The position numbers and the translations under genes are program-made. From Hyphomicrobiales bacterium (GTDB lineage Bacteria > Pseudomonadota > Alphaproteobacteria > Rhizobiales > OSC116), in NCBI GenBank assembly GCA_013214705.1, contig JABSRZ010000004.1, positions 496,001-560,000 on the forward strand: a stretch of DNA of 64,000 nt, written 5' to 3'. The notes beneath the pieces were generated by a model. The model searched no databases, was not told the origin of the DNA, and was given only the letters and a program-made list of their open reading frames with translations. Shown here one piece after another: positions 28,669-37,805 of this stretch (position 1 is its first letter; every line of letters starts with the position of its first letter).

Positions 28669-29286
28669 CTATTTCGCCAATTCTCTAAGCGCCAAGCGAA
28701 TGATTTTTTCGGTTTTGGCATCGCTGCCCAATTCGCTAACCACTATGGCCACCGCAGCAGCGGCTTGGCCACTGCCATAACCCAAATTGGTCAGCGCCGA
28801 TACGGCATCTGCCGCCGCGCTGGTTTGTGGCACAGTTTCGCTGCCCATAAGCAGCGCGGCCACCGAGCCAACTTCGCCGGTAAAGGCCGGTATTTTGTCT
28901 TTTAATTCGGTCACAATGCGTTGCGCCACTTTTGGCCCGACACCCGGCGTGCGCGCCACCATGGCTTTATCGGCCAAACTGATGGCGGTTACCAATTCGT
29001 TAGATGACAAAGTCGACAATATCGCTAGCGCCACCTTAGCACCTACTCCTTGCACACTTTGCACTAGGGTAAACCACTGTTTTTCGGCCTCAGTGGCAAA
29101 GCCAAATAATTTTAGCTGATCTTCGCGCACAAAAGTTTCTATCAGCAAGCTAATTCGCTGCCCTTGGGCGGGCAATGAGGCAATGGTGCGGGTTGACGCG
29201 CTGATTAAATAGCCAACGCCATTGACATCCAAAATAAGGCTGGCATCGGTAAAACTATCGACGGTTCCGGTTAATTTACCAATCAT
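28669..29286 (-). CDS. ruvA: Holliday junction DNA helicase subunit RuvA
   Basis: RuvA binds four-way junctions as a tetramer and loads RuvB. The 205 residues show domain I (MIGKLTGTVDSFTDASLILDVNGVGYLI style OB fold), domain II helix-hairpin-helix motifs (LVQSVQGVGAKVALAIL; ARTPGVGPKVAQRIV), and a C-terminal domain III that contacts RuvB (VSALTNLGYGSGQAAAAV). It sits 2 bp from ruvC and 15 bp from ruvB. Confidence 0.97.
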   Translation of the reverse strand: MIGKLTGTVDSFTDASLILDVNGVGYLISASTRTIASLPAQGQRISLLIETFVREDQLKLFGFATEAEKQWFTLVQSVQGVGAKVALAILSTLSSNELVTAISLADKAMVARTPGVGPKVAQRIVTELKDKIPAFTGEVGSVAALLMGSETVPQTSAAADAVSALTNLGYGSGQAAAAVAIVVSELGSDAKTEKIIRLALRELAK

Positions 29287-29288
29287 AT

Positions 29289-29804
29289 CTACCCCACCAC
29301 TTTAAGCTGTTTTACGCCTCTATATTGCGCATGTGTGATGGCAATTGCAAGCGCGTCGGCGGCATCGGCATTTTTTGGCGCGGCATTGGGCAATAATATT
29401 TTTAGCATGTGCAATATCTGCAATTTATCGGCATGGCCAGCGCCAACCACGGTTTTTTTAACCTTATTGGGTGCATATTCGGCCACCAACAGCCCAAACC
29501 TTGCCGGCACAACCAAGGCAATGCCGCGCGCTTGGCCAAGTTTTAACGCCCCCGCCGGGTCTTTGTTCACAAAGGTATTTTCAACCGCTGACTCGTCGGG
29601 TTTATATTCGGCAATAATTTCATATAATTGGTCATGCAATTGGCACAGCCGGGTGGCCAAATCTAACTTCCCGTCAGATTTTATCACCCCATTGGCGACA
29701 TGTTTTAAATGGCTGCCTTGGCTGTCAATAATGCCCCAGCCCATATTGCGCAAGCCCGGGTCGATGCCGATTATCCTGACGCTATGGGGTTTGCTGATCG
29801 CCAT
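29289..29804 (-). CDS. ruvC: Holliday junction endonuclease RuvC
   Basis: RuvC is the dimeric resolvase that cuts Holliday junctions. The acidic catalytic residues are visible: Asp in [12 protein letters not shown] (residue 15), Glu in [12 protein letters not shown], and Asp in [16 protein letters not shown]. Its 171 residues match the family. It is the first ruv gene and follows yebC by 2 bp, so the four genes probably form one transcript. Confidence 0.97.
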   Translation of the reverse strand: MAISKPHSVRIIGIDPGLRNMGWGIIDSQGSHLKHVANGVIKSDGKLDLATRLCQLHDQLYEIIAEYKPDESAVENTFVNKDPAGALKLGQARGIALVVPARFGLLVAEYAPNKVKKTVVGAGHADKLQILHMLKILLPNAAPKNADAADALAIAITHAQYRGVKQLKVVG

Positions 29805-29806
29805 AT

Positions 29807-30556
29807 TTATCCTTCGGCAATCGCCGTCATTAACGAGTCTGACAATTCTAAGTTCGAATAAACTTCCTGCACATCATCATCATCTTCTAAGGCCGATATT
29901 AGGTTATAAACTTTAACCCCAGCTTCATCATCGAGGTCGATCATAATTTGCGGTTTCCAAATCATCGTTGCCGAATTTGGCGTGCCAAATTGGGCTTCTA
30001 AAGCTTTAGCGACGGTGTGTAATTCACTCGAATCGCAATAGATATCATGGCCATCGGCAGTGCTTTCACAATCATCAGCGCCGGCTTCAATAACCGCCTC
30101 CATCATTGTATCTTCATCGGCAACATCGGCGGCATAGGAAATGGCACCAACCCGGTCAAACCCAAATGACACACTGCCATCAGCGCCCATATTGCAACCA
30201 GCTTTGGTAAAAATAGACCGCACGGCAGACGCGGTGCGGTTTTTATTGTCGGTCAACGCCTCGACAATAATGCCCACGCCGCCAGCGGCAAAACCTTCAT
30301 AACGCAATTCATCATAATTTGCGGTGTCAGCATCGGCCGATTTTTTAATCGCCCGGGTGATCACATCTTTGGGCAGGCTATTTTGTTTGGCTGTGTTCAC
30401 CGCTAGGCGCAAACGCGGGTTCATATCCACATCTGGTGCGCCCATTTTGGCGGCGACGGTAATTTCTTTGGCCAATTTAGAAAATAATTTAGAGCGTTTT
30501 TTATCCTGCGCGCCTTTGCGATGCTGAATATTTGCCCATTTTGAATGTCCTGCCAT
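29807..30556 (-). CDS. yebC: YebC/PmpR-family protein
   Basis: YebC-family proteins act in transcription regulation (PmpR) and, in recent work on relatives, in relieving ribosome stalling at difficult sequences. The signature start [18 protein letters not shown], and [33 protein letters not shown], are diagnostic. The frame extends 20 codons upstream to 30616, but ATG 30556 has AAGGG upstream and gives the family's usual 249 residues. Location ahead of ruvCAB is conserved widely. Confidence 0.95.
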   Translation of the reverse strand: MAGHSKWANIQHRKGAQDKKRSKLFSKLAKEITVAAKMGAPDVDMNPRLRLAVNTAKQNSLPKDVITRAIKKSADADTANYDELRYEGFAAGGVGIIVEALTDNKNRTASAVRSIFTKAGCNMGADGSVSFGFDRVGAISYAADVADEDTMMEAVIEAGADDCESTADGHDIYCDSSELHTVAKALEAQFGTPNSATMIWKPQIMIDLDDEAGVKVYNLISALEDDDDVQEVYSNLELSDSLMTAIAEG

Positions 30557-30684
30557 GTGAATGCCCTTAACATAATAATTTTCGACGCTTGATTCGTCAT
30601 TGGTGGTCGTTGCCACTTATACTTTGGAAATCCGCAAATTTCAATCAAAAGAACTAAAAAGCAACATCTGAATTTTTTGAGCTT

Positions 30685-31509
30685 TTAAGCTGGCCAAAAA
30701 TCTGGCGATTGTGGTTGCAAAACCCCGCCTAACCGCAAAGCTGAACAATGGTTTGCCAGCCCGGTTTTGTCATCAATATCCACACAAATGCCCGACAATG
30801 TTACCGCGCCGACAGCTGGGGTAAAACTGCCCATGCGGCGGCCATGCAAAAACCGGTTAAGCGGCTCTTCTGGCTCAGAGCCAATCACACTATTATAATC
30901 GCCGCACATGCCGGCATCGGTCATATAGGCCGTGCCGCCGGCCATAATATGGGCATCGCCAGTTGGCACATGGGTGTGCGTGCCAACCATGGCGCTGACG
31001 CGGCCATCTAAAAACTGTCCCATGGCCATTTTTTCAGACGTCGCTTCGGCATGAAAATCGACAAATATGACATCGGCCACTTGGCCTAAAGGCGACAATT
31101 CAACCTGCTGTTCGATGGCCATAAACGGGCAATCTCGCGGTGGCATAAACACCCGCCCCAAGGCATGGATAACCAACACCATGGCGCCATTTTTGGCCGC
31201 ATACATGCCCGTACCGCGCCCCGGCGTCCCGGCGGTAAAATTTAATGGCCGCACCAAATTGTCATATTTTTCGATAAATATAAGCGCTTCTTTTTTGTCC
31301 CAACAATGGTCGCCCATGGTGATCACATCAGCACCAGCATCGAACAAATCTAGGGCTATTTCTTCGGTCATGCCAAAACCAGCGGCCGAGTTTTCGCCAT
31401 TCACAATCACAAAATCTAGCTTATATTTGGCGCGCAATTTGGGCAATTCATCATAAACCATTTCGCGCCCCGCACGCCCCATAACATCACCTAAAAATAA
31501 TAATCTCAA
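30685..31509 (-). CDS. YmdB-type metallophosphoesterase (2',3'-cyclic nucleotide phosphodiesterase family)
   Basis: The 274-residue protein is collinear with the YmdB/TIGR00282 family: LFLGDVMGRAGREMV at the start, VNGENSAAGFGMTEE, a histidine motif, and GTHTHVPTGDAHIMAGGTAYMTDAGMCGDYNSVIG near 185-215. Family members cleave 2',3'-cyclic nucleotides and affect RNA decay or biofilm state in Bacillus. The metal-site motif normally written GNHxWD reads GDHCWDKKE here, an Asn-to-Asp change at a residue that usually touches metal or phosphate. It lies beside 5-FCL, 8 bp apart. A palindrome AGCTTTTAAGCT covers its stop codon. Confidence 0.87.
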   Translation of the reverse strand: MRLLFLGDVMGRAGREMVYDELPKLRAKYKLDFVIVNGENSAAGFGMTEEIALDLFDAGADVITMGDHCWDKKEALIFIEKYDNLVRPLNFTAGTPGRGTGMYAAKNGAMVLVIHALGRVFMPPRDCPFMAIEQQVELSPLGQVADVIFVDFHAEATSEKMAMGQFLDGRVSAMVGTHTHVPTGDAHIMAGGTAYMTDAGMCGDYNSVIGSEPEEPLNRFLHGRRMGSFTPAVGAVTLSGICVDIDDKTGLANHCSALRLGGVLQPQSPDFWPA

Positions 31510-31517
31510 CTTATGTC

Positions 31518-32108
31518 CTAACTCTGATCTATCTGGATAAATTCTTGTTCGGTTAGCAAATAATCCACCGCGCGATCAAATTCGCCGCGTGGCATTTGGT
31601 TCACTTGCTGCGCCGCAAACCCCACCCCAATGCTGATGACATTTTTGCCAAATTTAGCCAGTGTCCGGTCGTAAAAACCACCACCATAACCCAACCTATA
31701 CCCGTGCCGGTCAAACGCCAATAACGGCACAAATATAACATCCGGTGTCACTTGTTTATGGGCTGTTGTTGGCGCTAAAATGTTAAATTCATCATGGCTC
31801 ATTTGGCAATCTGTTAGCCACTCTCTAAATATCAACGGCGCGTTTTTTTGCACCACCACTGGCAAACAAAGTTTTATATTTTCTTGCCGCAATTGGGTTG
31901 CAAACGCGTTTAACTTAAGCTCGCTGCCGATTGCGTTATATAAGGCGATAATGGGTTTTTTGGTGGCTGATAAATTTATGATAGGTTCAATAAATTTGCA
32001 AATGTCATTGGCGGCTTTGGGGCTTTGGGCGGCCATAATTTTGCGGGCTTGCGCTTGGCGTTTTCTGGCTGCGTATTTATCGGCAGTTAATTTGTGTTCA
32101 TCGGCCAT
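31518..32108 (-). CDS. 5-formyltetrahydrofolate cyclo-ligase
   Basis: This enzyme converts 5-formyl-THF to 5,10-methenyl-THF using ATP. The 196-residue protein shows the N-terminal basic helix (AARKRQAQARKIMAAQ), the central KPIIALYNAIGSELK, and the signature FVPLLAFDRHGYRLGYGGGFYDRTL near 130-155. Position immediately downstream of the 6S RNA matches the zapA-ssrS-ygfA order known from many proteobacteria. Confidence 0.93.
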   Translation of the reverse strand: MADEHKLTADKYAARKRQAQARKIMAAQSPKAANDICKFIEPIINLSATKKPIIALYNAIGSELKLNAFATQLRQENIKLCLPVVVQKNAPLIFREWLTDCQMSHDEFNILAPTTAHKQVTPDVIFVPLLAFDRHGYRLGYGGGFYDRTLAKFGKNVISIGVGFAAQQVNQMPRGEFDRAVDYLLTEQEFIQIDQS

Positions 32109-32133
32109 TAAACATCATCTATAGCTGCAATAA

Positions 32134-32287
32134 AAAGTACCGCGACAGCCGTGAGTGATCGAGATCTCGGAATACCTAATGTATAGGTGGGCACCAAATA
32201 AACTAGACCACGGTCTAATCAGGGTCAGCTCCCTAGAGAAAAGTAAGGCTCCGGAGAAATATCACCACACCAACTGCGCAGCACTTT
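32134..32287 (-). ncRNA. ssrS: 6S RNA
   Basis: 6S RNA mimics an open promoter and sequesters the housekeeping RNA polymerase in slow growth. The 154-nt region lies between zapA and the 5-formyl-THF cyclo-ligase gene, the standard position. On the minus strand the ends form an 11-bp closing stem: AAAGTGCTGCG (32287-32277) with CGCGGTACTTT (32144-32134), two G-U pairs. Inside, CTCCGGAGCC, GGGAGCTGACCC and GATCACTCACGG resemble alphaproteobacterial 6S sequence. The boundaries are inferred from the closing stem and the promoter. Confidence 0.87.
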
Positions 32288-32293
32288 ATATTT

Positions 32294-32299
32294 ATTATA
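32294..32299 (-). promoter_or_regulatory. -10 element of the 6S RNA promoter
   Basis: TATAAT on the minus strand lies seven bases before the first paired base of the 6S closing stem, placing the start of transcription at about 32287. No clear -35 is visible; TTTATGA lies upstream. Confidence 0.6.
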
Positions 32300-32356
32300 A
32301 ATAGACTCATAAAGAAAGCATTTTTGTGGCCAAACCCAATTAACTAGCCAGCAAGC

Positions 32357-32425
32357 TATTTTTAAGACGGTATACCGGTTATTTTTAAGACGGAATACCA
32401 GTTGTTTTCAAGACGGAATAATTGT
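32357..32425. repeat. Three 23-bp tandem repeats covering the zapA stop codon
   Basis: TATTTTTAAGACGGTATACC at 32357, its near copy at 32380, and a diverged copy at 32403 have an exact 23-bp period. The third copy contains the last five sense codons and TGA of zapA (32408-32410). The other two extend the same sequence into the zapA-6S gap, so the array looks like stepwise duplication of the gene end. Confidence 0.9.
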
Positions 32426-32794
32426 GTCTTTAGCGGTATTGGCTTCGACCTTGGCGGTTAAGTCTTGCACCCGGCTGGTCACATTGTCCAAAATTTCGGC
32501 TATTTGAATGTCAGATTTTTGTTTTTCGTCTTTATTCATATCATAAAAACGTTTGAGGCTTTGGACTTCTTGTTCCAGTGCCTCTAGGCGGTTAACCGCT
32601 TCAAACAATTCATCGGCAGCGGTTAAACCGGCCAGTAAAAATAATTTGCTATCGCCATGCACTGTGCCGGTGCTTCTAAATTGGCGCACTCTAATGTCTA
32701 AATATTCGGCTAACTCGGTAATGTGGTTTTCTTCGCCATCGTTACAAGAAATCGGGAAGGCCCGGCCATTTACTTTTACAATTACCTCTGCCAT
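32408..32794 (-). CDS. zapA: Cell division protein ZapA
   Basis: ZapA bundles FtsZ filaments at the division site. The N-terminal domain (VIVKVNGRAFPISCNDGEENHITELAEYLD) and the long helix at about 50-105 match the family. The 128 residues include a longer C-terminal coiled tail than the E. coli protein. Its stop lies in a 23-bp tandem repeat, so the tail length may vary between strains. It abuts the upstream coiled-coil gene and precedes the 6S RNA. Confidence 0.92.
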   Translation of the reverse strand: MAEVIVKVNGRAFPISCNDGEENHITELAEYLDIRVRQFRSTGTVHGDSKLFLLAGLTAADELFEAVNRLEALEQEVQSLKRFYDMNKDEKQKSDIQIAEILDNVTSRVQDLTAKVEANTAKDTIIPS

Positions 32795-33079
32795 TTAGTC
32801 CCCCGCGCTGGTGTCTAACATTTGTGTCAATTCACCCATGATAGCGTCAATGCCCTTTTCAACCAATTGATTTATGTTTTGCAACGAATCAATTTTGGCT
32901 TTGGCATCATCCAATTGGCTCGCAAGTTGGCTGCGATCTTGCACCAATAAATCAATATCTTGGCTTAAGTTTGCTTGCAAAGCGTTGCCTTTGGCCTGTT
33001 TAAGCAACGCATTGTCCAATGCGTCAAACGATTTTTCTAATTTCAGCAAGCTTTGCTTAATAATCACATCCAATTCCAT
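32795..33079 (-). CDS. DUF4164-like coiled-coil protein
   Basis: This 94-residue, almost entirely helical protein (heptad-like LLKLEKSFDALDNALLKQ and LASQLDDAKAKIDSLQNINQ) lies directly upstream of zapA without a gap. Small coiled-coil proteins of the DUF4164 type occupy this place in alphaproteobacteria, between transketolase and zapA. A link with cell division is inferred from position alone; no motif other than the coiled coil is visible. Confidence 0.75.
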   Translation of the reverse strand: MELDVIIKQSLLKLEKSFDALDNALLKQAKGNALQANLSQDIDLLVQDRSQLASQLDDAKAKIDSLQNINQLVEKGIDAIMGELTQMLDTSAGD

Positions 33080-33233
33080 ATTTGCGAATATAACTATACA
33101 GATTTAATATGCAAACCTAAAATGGTAGCTATTTGCAAAATCAACCTGTTGAGCCTCATAGGTTTTTATCAATATAGCTTTCCGCTAAAATATGGCAAAA
33201 AAATGGCAAGATAATGACAGTTACCATTGACTT

Positions 33234-33275
33234 TGGCTTTCAAATGCTATTGATATAGCCCAAATTTCAAAGCCA
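33234..33275 (+). promoter_or_regulatory. Long hairpin in the tkt leader
   Basis: TGGCTTT-c-AAAT-GCTAT (33234-33250) pairs with ATAGC, ATTT and AAAGCCA (33255-33275), about 16 pairs with a TGAT loop and one 4-nt bulge. It ends five bases before the GTGAGG ribosome-binding site of tkt, so it could act on translation or as a protein-binding site. Confidence 0.45.
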
Positions 33276-33293
33276 TCATCGTGAGGTATATCA

Positions 33294-35291
33294 ATGACCG
33301 TAACTGAAACTGAAAAATTGCAAAATATGGCCAACGCCATCCGCGCACTGGCTATGGATGCCGTCCAAAAATGCGGCAACGGCCACCCAGGCTTGCCGAT
33401 GGGCAGTGCCGACATAGCCACAGTTTTATTTAGTAAATTCCTAAATGTAGACCCAAAAGACCCTAAATGGGCGGATAGAGACCGGTTTGTACTTTCTGCT
33501 GGCCATGGCTCTATGCTGCAATATGCTGTGCATCATTTACTTGGTTATGAAGATATGACCATTGAGCAGCTTAAAAACCTTCGTCAATTAGGCTCTATAA
33601 CCGCCGGCCACCCAGAATATGGCCACGTACAAGGCGTGGAGGCCACAACTGGCCCGCTAGGCCAAGGCATTTCTATGGCCGTTGGTATGGCCATTGGCGA
33701 GCGCATGATGAATGCCCGCTTTGGCGATGACATTGTTGACCATTACACATATGTATTGGCCGGTGATGGGTGTTTGATGGAAGGCATTAGCCAAGAAGCC
33801 ATCTCTTTGGCAGGCCACATGAAATTGCACAAAATGGTGGTATTGTGGGATGATAATAACATCACCATAGATGGCACAGTAGACCTTGCCGATAGCACCG
33901 ACCAAATTATGCGTTTCAAAGCATGTGGTTGGAATGTGGTGAGTTGTGATGGCCATAATTTTACCGAAATTGAAACCGCATTAAACGCCGCAAAAGCTAG
34001 CGACAAGCCCACAATGATTGCTTGCAAAACCACCATCGGTTACGGCGCGCCTAATAAAATGGGCACATCTGGCGCCCATGGTGCAGCCTTAGGTGTTGAT
34101 GAAGTGGCCGCCGCCCGTAAATTTTTAAACTGGCCACATGAGCCGTTTGATATCCCGTGCGAAATACGTGACGCATGGCGCTTAGCCGGTTTGAAATCTT
34201 GCCAAGCGCATAAAAGCTGGCAAAAACGCCATGATGCCTTGGATGCCGAAACCCGCGGTGAGTTTGACCGTTTAATGCGTGGTGACTTACCCTCTGGCCT
34301 CACCAAAGCCTTTGCCGATTTTAAAAAGCAATTGGCCAAAGATTTACCCAAAGTGGCGACCCGTAAGGCCTCGCAAATGACTTTGGAAGTGATCAACGCC
34401 ATTGTGCCTGAAACCATTGGCGGCTCTGCCGATTTAACTGGCTCAAACCTTACAAATACCAAAGAAACCACCGCCATAACCGCCGATGATTTCTCTGGCC
34501 GGTTTATCAATTATGGGGTTAGAGAACATGTTATGGGCGCAGTGTTAAACGGCCTGGCTCTACATGGTGGCTTTATACCTTATACTGGCACATTCTTTGT
34601 ATTTACCGATTATTTACGCCCGGCTTTGCGCTTGGGTGCAATAATGGGTTTGCACAATATTTATGTGATGACTCATGACAGCATTGGCGTTGGCGAAGAT
34701 GGCCCAACCCATCAACCTGTCGAACATTTAGCCTCGGTGCGTTGCATGCCAAATGTAAATGTTTTCCGCCCTGCCGATGCCACCGAAACTGCCGAATGTT
34801 GGCAGCTGGCATTAGAAGACAAAAGCCGCCCGTCGATTATTTGTTTAACCCGCCAAGGCGTAGCCCCGGTGCGTACCGAATATACCGAGAAAAATCTATC
34901 ATCATATGGCGCTTATGAAGTGGCAACTCATGATGATGCCGATGTGTCGATTTTTGCCTCTGGCTCTGAAGTGGGCATCGCCCTTGAAGCCAAAGAAGAA
35001 TTAATGCGCAAAGGCATAAGCAGCCGCGTGGTTTCTGTGCCAAGTTTTGAAGCGTTTAACACCCAGTCTAGCGCTTATAAAGCCACAATATTGGGCAATG
35101 CCAAAGTTAATGTGGCTGTTGAAGCCGCTGTCCGCATGGGTTGGGACCAATTTATTGGTGTTGATGGCATCTTTATCGGCATGGATGGCTTTGGCGCTTC
35201 TGCCCCGATGGCAGACCTTTACAAAAAATTTGGCATCACCGCCGAAAACTTGGTCAGCCAAGTCGAAGCCAAGCTAAACCAAGCGAGCTAA
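33294..35291 (+). CDS. tkt: Transketolase
   Basis: Transketolase moves two-carbon units between sugar phosphates in the pentose phosphate or Calvin-type cycle. The 665 residues match bacterial Tkt. The start region has CGNGHPGLPMG. The thiamine diphosphate motif GDGCLMEGISQEAISLAGH...NNITIDG is at about 152-190, the transketolase motif VGEDGPTHQPVEHLASVR is near 465, and the C-terminal domain is complete. It is the first gene of tkt-gap-pgk. The stop codon is in the second copy of a 14-bp-period repeat. Confidence 0.97.
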   Translation: MTVTETEKLQNMANAIRALAMDAVQKCGNGHPGLPMGSADIATVLFSKFLNVDPKDPKWADRDRFVLSAGHGSMLQYAVHHLLGYEDMTIEQLKNLRQLGSITAGHPEYGHVQGVEATTGPLGQGISMAVGMAIGERMMNARFGDDIVDHYTYVLAGDGCLMEGISQEAISLAGHMKLHKMVVLWDDNNITIDGTVDLADSTDQIMRFKACGWNVVSCDGHNFTEIETALNAAKASDKPTMIACKTTIGYGAPNKMGTSGAHGAALGVDEVAAARKFLNWPHEPFDIPCEIRDAWRLAGLKSCQAHKSWQKRHDALDAETRGEFDRLMRGDLPSGLTKAFADFKKQLAKDLPKVATRKASQMTLEVINAIVPETIGGSADLTGSNLTNTKETTAITADDFSGRFINYGVREHVMGAVLNGLALHGGFIPYTGTFFVFTDYLRPALRLGAIMGLHNIYVMTHDSIGVGEDGPTHQPVEHLASVRCMPNVNVFRPADATETAECWQLALEDKSRPSIICLTRQGVAPVRTEYTEKNLSSYGAYEVATHDDADVSIFASGSEVGIALEAKEELMRKGISSRVVSVPSFEAFNTQSSAYKATILGNAKVNVAVEAAVRMGWDQFIGVDGIFIGMDGFGASAPMADLYKKFGITAENLVSQVEAKLNQAS

Positions 35292-35296
35292 ACCAA
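35273..35296. repeat. Direct repeat spanning the tkt stop codon
   Basis: GCTAAACCAA at 35273-35282 recurs at 35287-35296, period 14. The first copy encodes Leu-Asn-Gln in the C-terminus; the second, in another frame position, supplies the TAA. Confidence 0.75.
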
Positions 35297-35450
35297 ACCA
35301 ACCTCTTGCCACTAACAAACCGCAAATTAATTGCGAATTTGTAGCGACAAGGGGTAAAAAAATGTCTATAAGGTTCGTGAAAAAGCAAACTGGGCAAGTT
35401 AAAATTGGGCAATTTTTAAAAACTGTCATTTCTCATAAGGAGTTATATAT

Positions 35451-36458
35451 ATGACAATTCGTGTTGCTATTAACGGCTTTGGCCGTATCGGACGTAACAT
35501 TTTACGTTCAATCGCCGAAGAAGGCCGTACAGATGTACAAGTTGTGGCGATTAATGACTTAGGTTCAAACGAAACCAATGCATTATTGTTCAAACGCGAT
35601 AGCGTGCATGGTCCTTTTCCGGGAACTGTAACTCAAAATGGTGACGTTTTGAATGTTGGTTTCGGTGACATTAAGATGACCGCCCTGCGCAATCCAGAAG
35701 AATTGCCATGGAAAGAATTAAACATTGACATCGTGTTTGAATGTACTGGTTTTTTCACCAAACATGAAGCCGCTTCACTACATTTAAAAGCTGGCGCCAA
35801 ACGCGTGCTTATTTCTGCCCCCGGCACAAATTCTGACAAAACCATTGTTTACGGTGTGAATGACAGCGTATTAACCGCTGATGACATCATCGTGTCTAAC
35901 GCATCTTGCACCACGAACTGTTTGGCACCTGTGGCCTCTGTATTGCAAGAAGTGTGCGGCATTGAAGCTGCGTTTATGACCACAATTCATGCTTATACTG
36001 GCGATCAACGTATTCTAGATACCGATCATAGCGACCCACGCCGCGCCCGCGCTGCTGGCTTGTCGATGATCCCAACATCTACTGGCGCTGCCAAAGCCAT
36101 TGGCTTGGTTATTCCAGAGCTTATGGGCAAATTTGAAGGCACGTCAGTACGGGTGCCAACCCCTAATGTATCTTGCGTCGACCTGGTTATCACCACCTCT
36201 AAAGAAGTGACAGCCGAAGCGGTGAATGCCGCGATGATAGCCGCTGCCAATGGCCGCCTAAAAGGTGTGCTGGGTGTGAATGATGAACCTTTGGTGTCTA
36301 TCGATTTTAATCACAACCCAATGAGCTCAACCTTTGACCTTACCCAAACCCAAGTTGTGGGCAAAAACATGCTGCGTATCTTAAGCTGGTACGATAATGA
36401 ATGGGGCTTCTCTAGCCGCATGGCAGACACAGCCGTAGTTATGGCCAAATACCTATAA
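35451..36458 (+). CDS. gap: Glyceraldehyde-3-phosphate dehydrogenase, type I
   Basis: GAPDH oxidises glyceraldehyde-3-phosphate to 1,3-bisphosphoglycerate. The 335 residues include NAD-binding INGFGRIGRN, catalytic Cys 153 in SNASCTTNC, the His in MTTIHAYTGDQR, and WYDNEWGFSSRM near the end. Residue 34 region INDLG (Asp rather than the Ala-Ser type) suggests NAD preference. A strong AAGGAG precedes the ATG. The 13-bp-stem terminator after it separates it from pgk. Confidence 0.97.
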   Translation: MTIRVAINGFGRIGRNILRSIAEEGRTDVQVVAINDLGSNETNALLFKRDSVHGPFPGTVTQNGDVLNVGFGDIKMTALRNPEELPWKELNIDIVFECTGFFTKHEAASLHLKAGAKRVLISAPGTNSDKTIVYGVNDSVLTADDIIVSNASCTTNCLAPVASVLQEVCGIEAAFMTTIHAYTGDQRILDTDHSDPRRARAAGLSMIPTSTGAAKAIGLVIPELMGKFEGTSVRVPTPNVSCVDLVITTSKEVTAEAVNAAMIAAANGRLKGVLGVNDEPLVSIDFNHNPMSSTFDLTQTQVVGKNMLRILSWYDNEWGFSSRMADTAVVMAKYL

Positions 36459-36485
36459 AGATAGCTAGCCTATTAACCCAATTAT

Positions 36486-36520
36486 AGCCTCGTTATTCCG
36501 ATGAATAGCGAGGCTTTTTT
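36486..36520 (+). terminator. Rho-independent terminator after gap
   Basis: AGCCTCGTTATTC (36486-36498) pairs with GAATAGCGAGGCT (36503-36515) over 13 bp with one G-U pair, a 4-nt loop, and six T residues. Confidence 0.92.
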
Positions 36521-36551
36521 GCAAACCATACCTTTTGAATGAGGACCAAAT

Positions 36552-37748
36552 ATGCCAAAATTCCACACCTTAGATGATTATGAAGTGAGCGGCAAACGTG
36601 TGTTATTGCGTGTCGATTTAAATGTGCCATTTTTAGATGGCAAAGTGTCAGACGCCACCCGCATTGAGCGCGTTGCCCCAACCATTAAAGAATTATCCGA
36701 CAAAGGCGCTATTGTGCTGTTATTGGCACATTTTGGCCGCCCCGATGGCGTGGTCGTGCCCGAAATGAGCCTAGCGCCGGTTGCACCCATTGTGGCAGAT
36801 ATTGTCGGCAAACCGGTTAGCTTTGTCACCACCGATTGGTTAGACGACAATGCGGCAGTAGCCACAAAAGATGCCAAAAATGGCGACATATTTTTGCTCG
36901 AAAATACCCGCTTTCATGCTGGTGAGACCAAAAATGATGCGCAATTGGCCAAAAAAATGGCGGCTTTGGGCGATATTTATGTGAATGACGCCTTCAGCGC
37001 TGCCCACCGCGCCCATGTGTCGACAGTTGGCATTGCCAATTTATTGCCATCTGCCGCTGGCCGCGCGATGGAAGAAGAGCTAAACGCCTTAACCTCGGCA
37101 TTAGGTGAACCACAACATCCGGTTATTGCGGTAGTTGGCGGTGCTAAAGTGTCATCTAAGTTAGATTTATTGGGCAATTTGGTCGAAAAAGTCGACGCTT
37201 TGGTTATTGGCGGCGGCATGGCCAACACATTTTTGGCAGCACTCAACCAACCGGTTGGCAACAGCCTGTGCGAACATGATTTAACCGGAACGGCGCTCGA
37301 AATTATGGGCAAGGCCGATGCCGCAAATTGCAAAATTCTTTTGCCAGTCGATGTGGCTACCGCCAAAGAATTTAAACAACATGCCGACAGCAGCAATATA
37401 CCAGTTGCCGATGTTGCCGATGATGACATGATTTTGGACATTGGCTCACGCGCGATTGCCGCACTAAAACGCGAGTTTGACAACGCCAAAACCGTTGTCT
37501 GGAATGGCCCAATGGGCGCGTTTGAAATCCAACCGTTTGACATTGGCACCAATGAGCTAGCTTTGCATGTGGCCAAATTAACCGCCGCCGGCAAACTAAC
37601 CTCTGTCGCGGGTGGTGGCGATACGGTTGCCGCTTTAAACAAGTCTGGCGCGGCGAAAGATTTCACCTATATCTCGACAGCTGGTGGTGCATTTTTAGAA
37701 TGGCTCGAAGGCAAACCTTTGCCGGGCGTTGACGCACTTAACAAATAA
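36552..37748 (+). CDS. pgk: Phosphoglycerate kinase
   Basis: Pgk makes ATP from 1,3-bisphosphoglycerate. The 398 residues show the start [38 protein letters not shown], and the C-terminal nucleotide region [10 protein letters not shown] and [11 protein letters not shown]. It follows gap, separated by a terminator, so it needs its own promoter in the 31-bp gap or partial read-through. A GAGGA ribosome site precedes the ATG. In many relatives fba follows pgk; here it does not. Confidence 0.97.
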   Translation: MPKFHTLDDYEVSGKRVLLRVDLNVPFLDGKVSDATRIERVAPTIKELSDKGAIVLLLAHFGRPDGVVVPEMSLAPVAPIVADIVGKPVSFVTTDWLDDNAAVATKDAKNGDIFLLENTRFHAGETKNDAQLAKKMAALGDIYVNDAFSAAHRAHVSTVGIANLLPSAAGRAMEEELNALTSALGEPQHPVIAVVGGAKVSSKLDLLGNLVEKVDALVIGGGMANTFLAALNQPVGNSLCEHDLTGTALEIMGKADAANCKILLPVDVATAKEFKQHADSSNIPVADVADDDMILDIGSRAIAALKREFDNAKTVVWNGPMGAFEIQPFDIGTNELALHVAKLTAAGKLTSVAGGGDTVAALNKSGAAKDFTYISTAGGAFLEWLEGKPLPGVDALNK

Positions 37749-37771
37749 TATCGGCCAAATATCAAACACTT

Positions 37772-37805
37772 TAGGCGCACTTACAAACTGGTGCGCCTAT
37801 TTTTT
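37772..37805 (+). terminator. Rho-independent terminator after pgk
   Basis: TAGGCGCAC (37772-37780) pairs with GTGCGCCTA (37791-37799), a 9-bp stem followed by six T residues. Its right arm contains the TAG of the convergent methyltransferase gene. Confidence 0.88.

Noticed and set aside
32357-32425. CRISPR-like repeats near zapA
   Set aside because: The three 23-bp units are contiguous with no spacers and overlap the zapA end; no cas gene is present.
36977-37666. Antisense open frame of 229 codons opposite pgk
   Set aside because: Its composition (Ser/Ala/Thr rich) is the mirror of pgk codons; no start signal or family motif.
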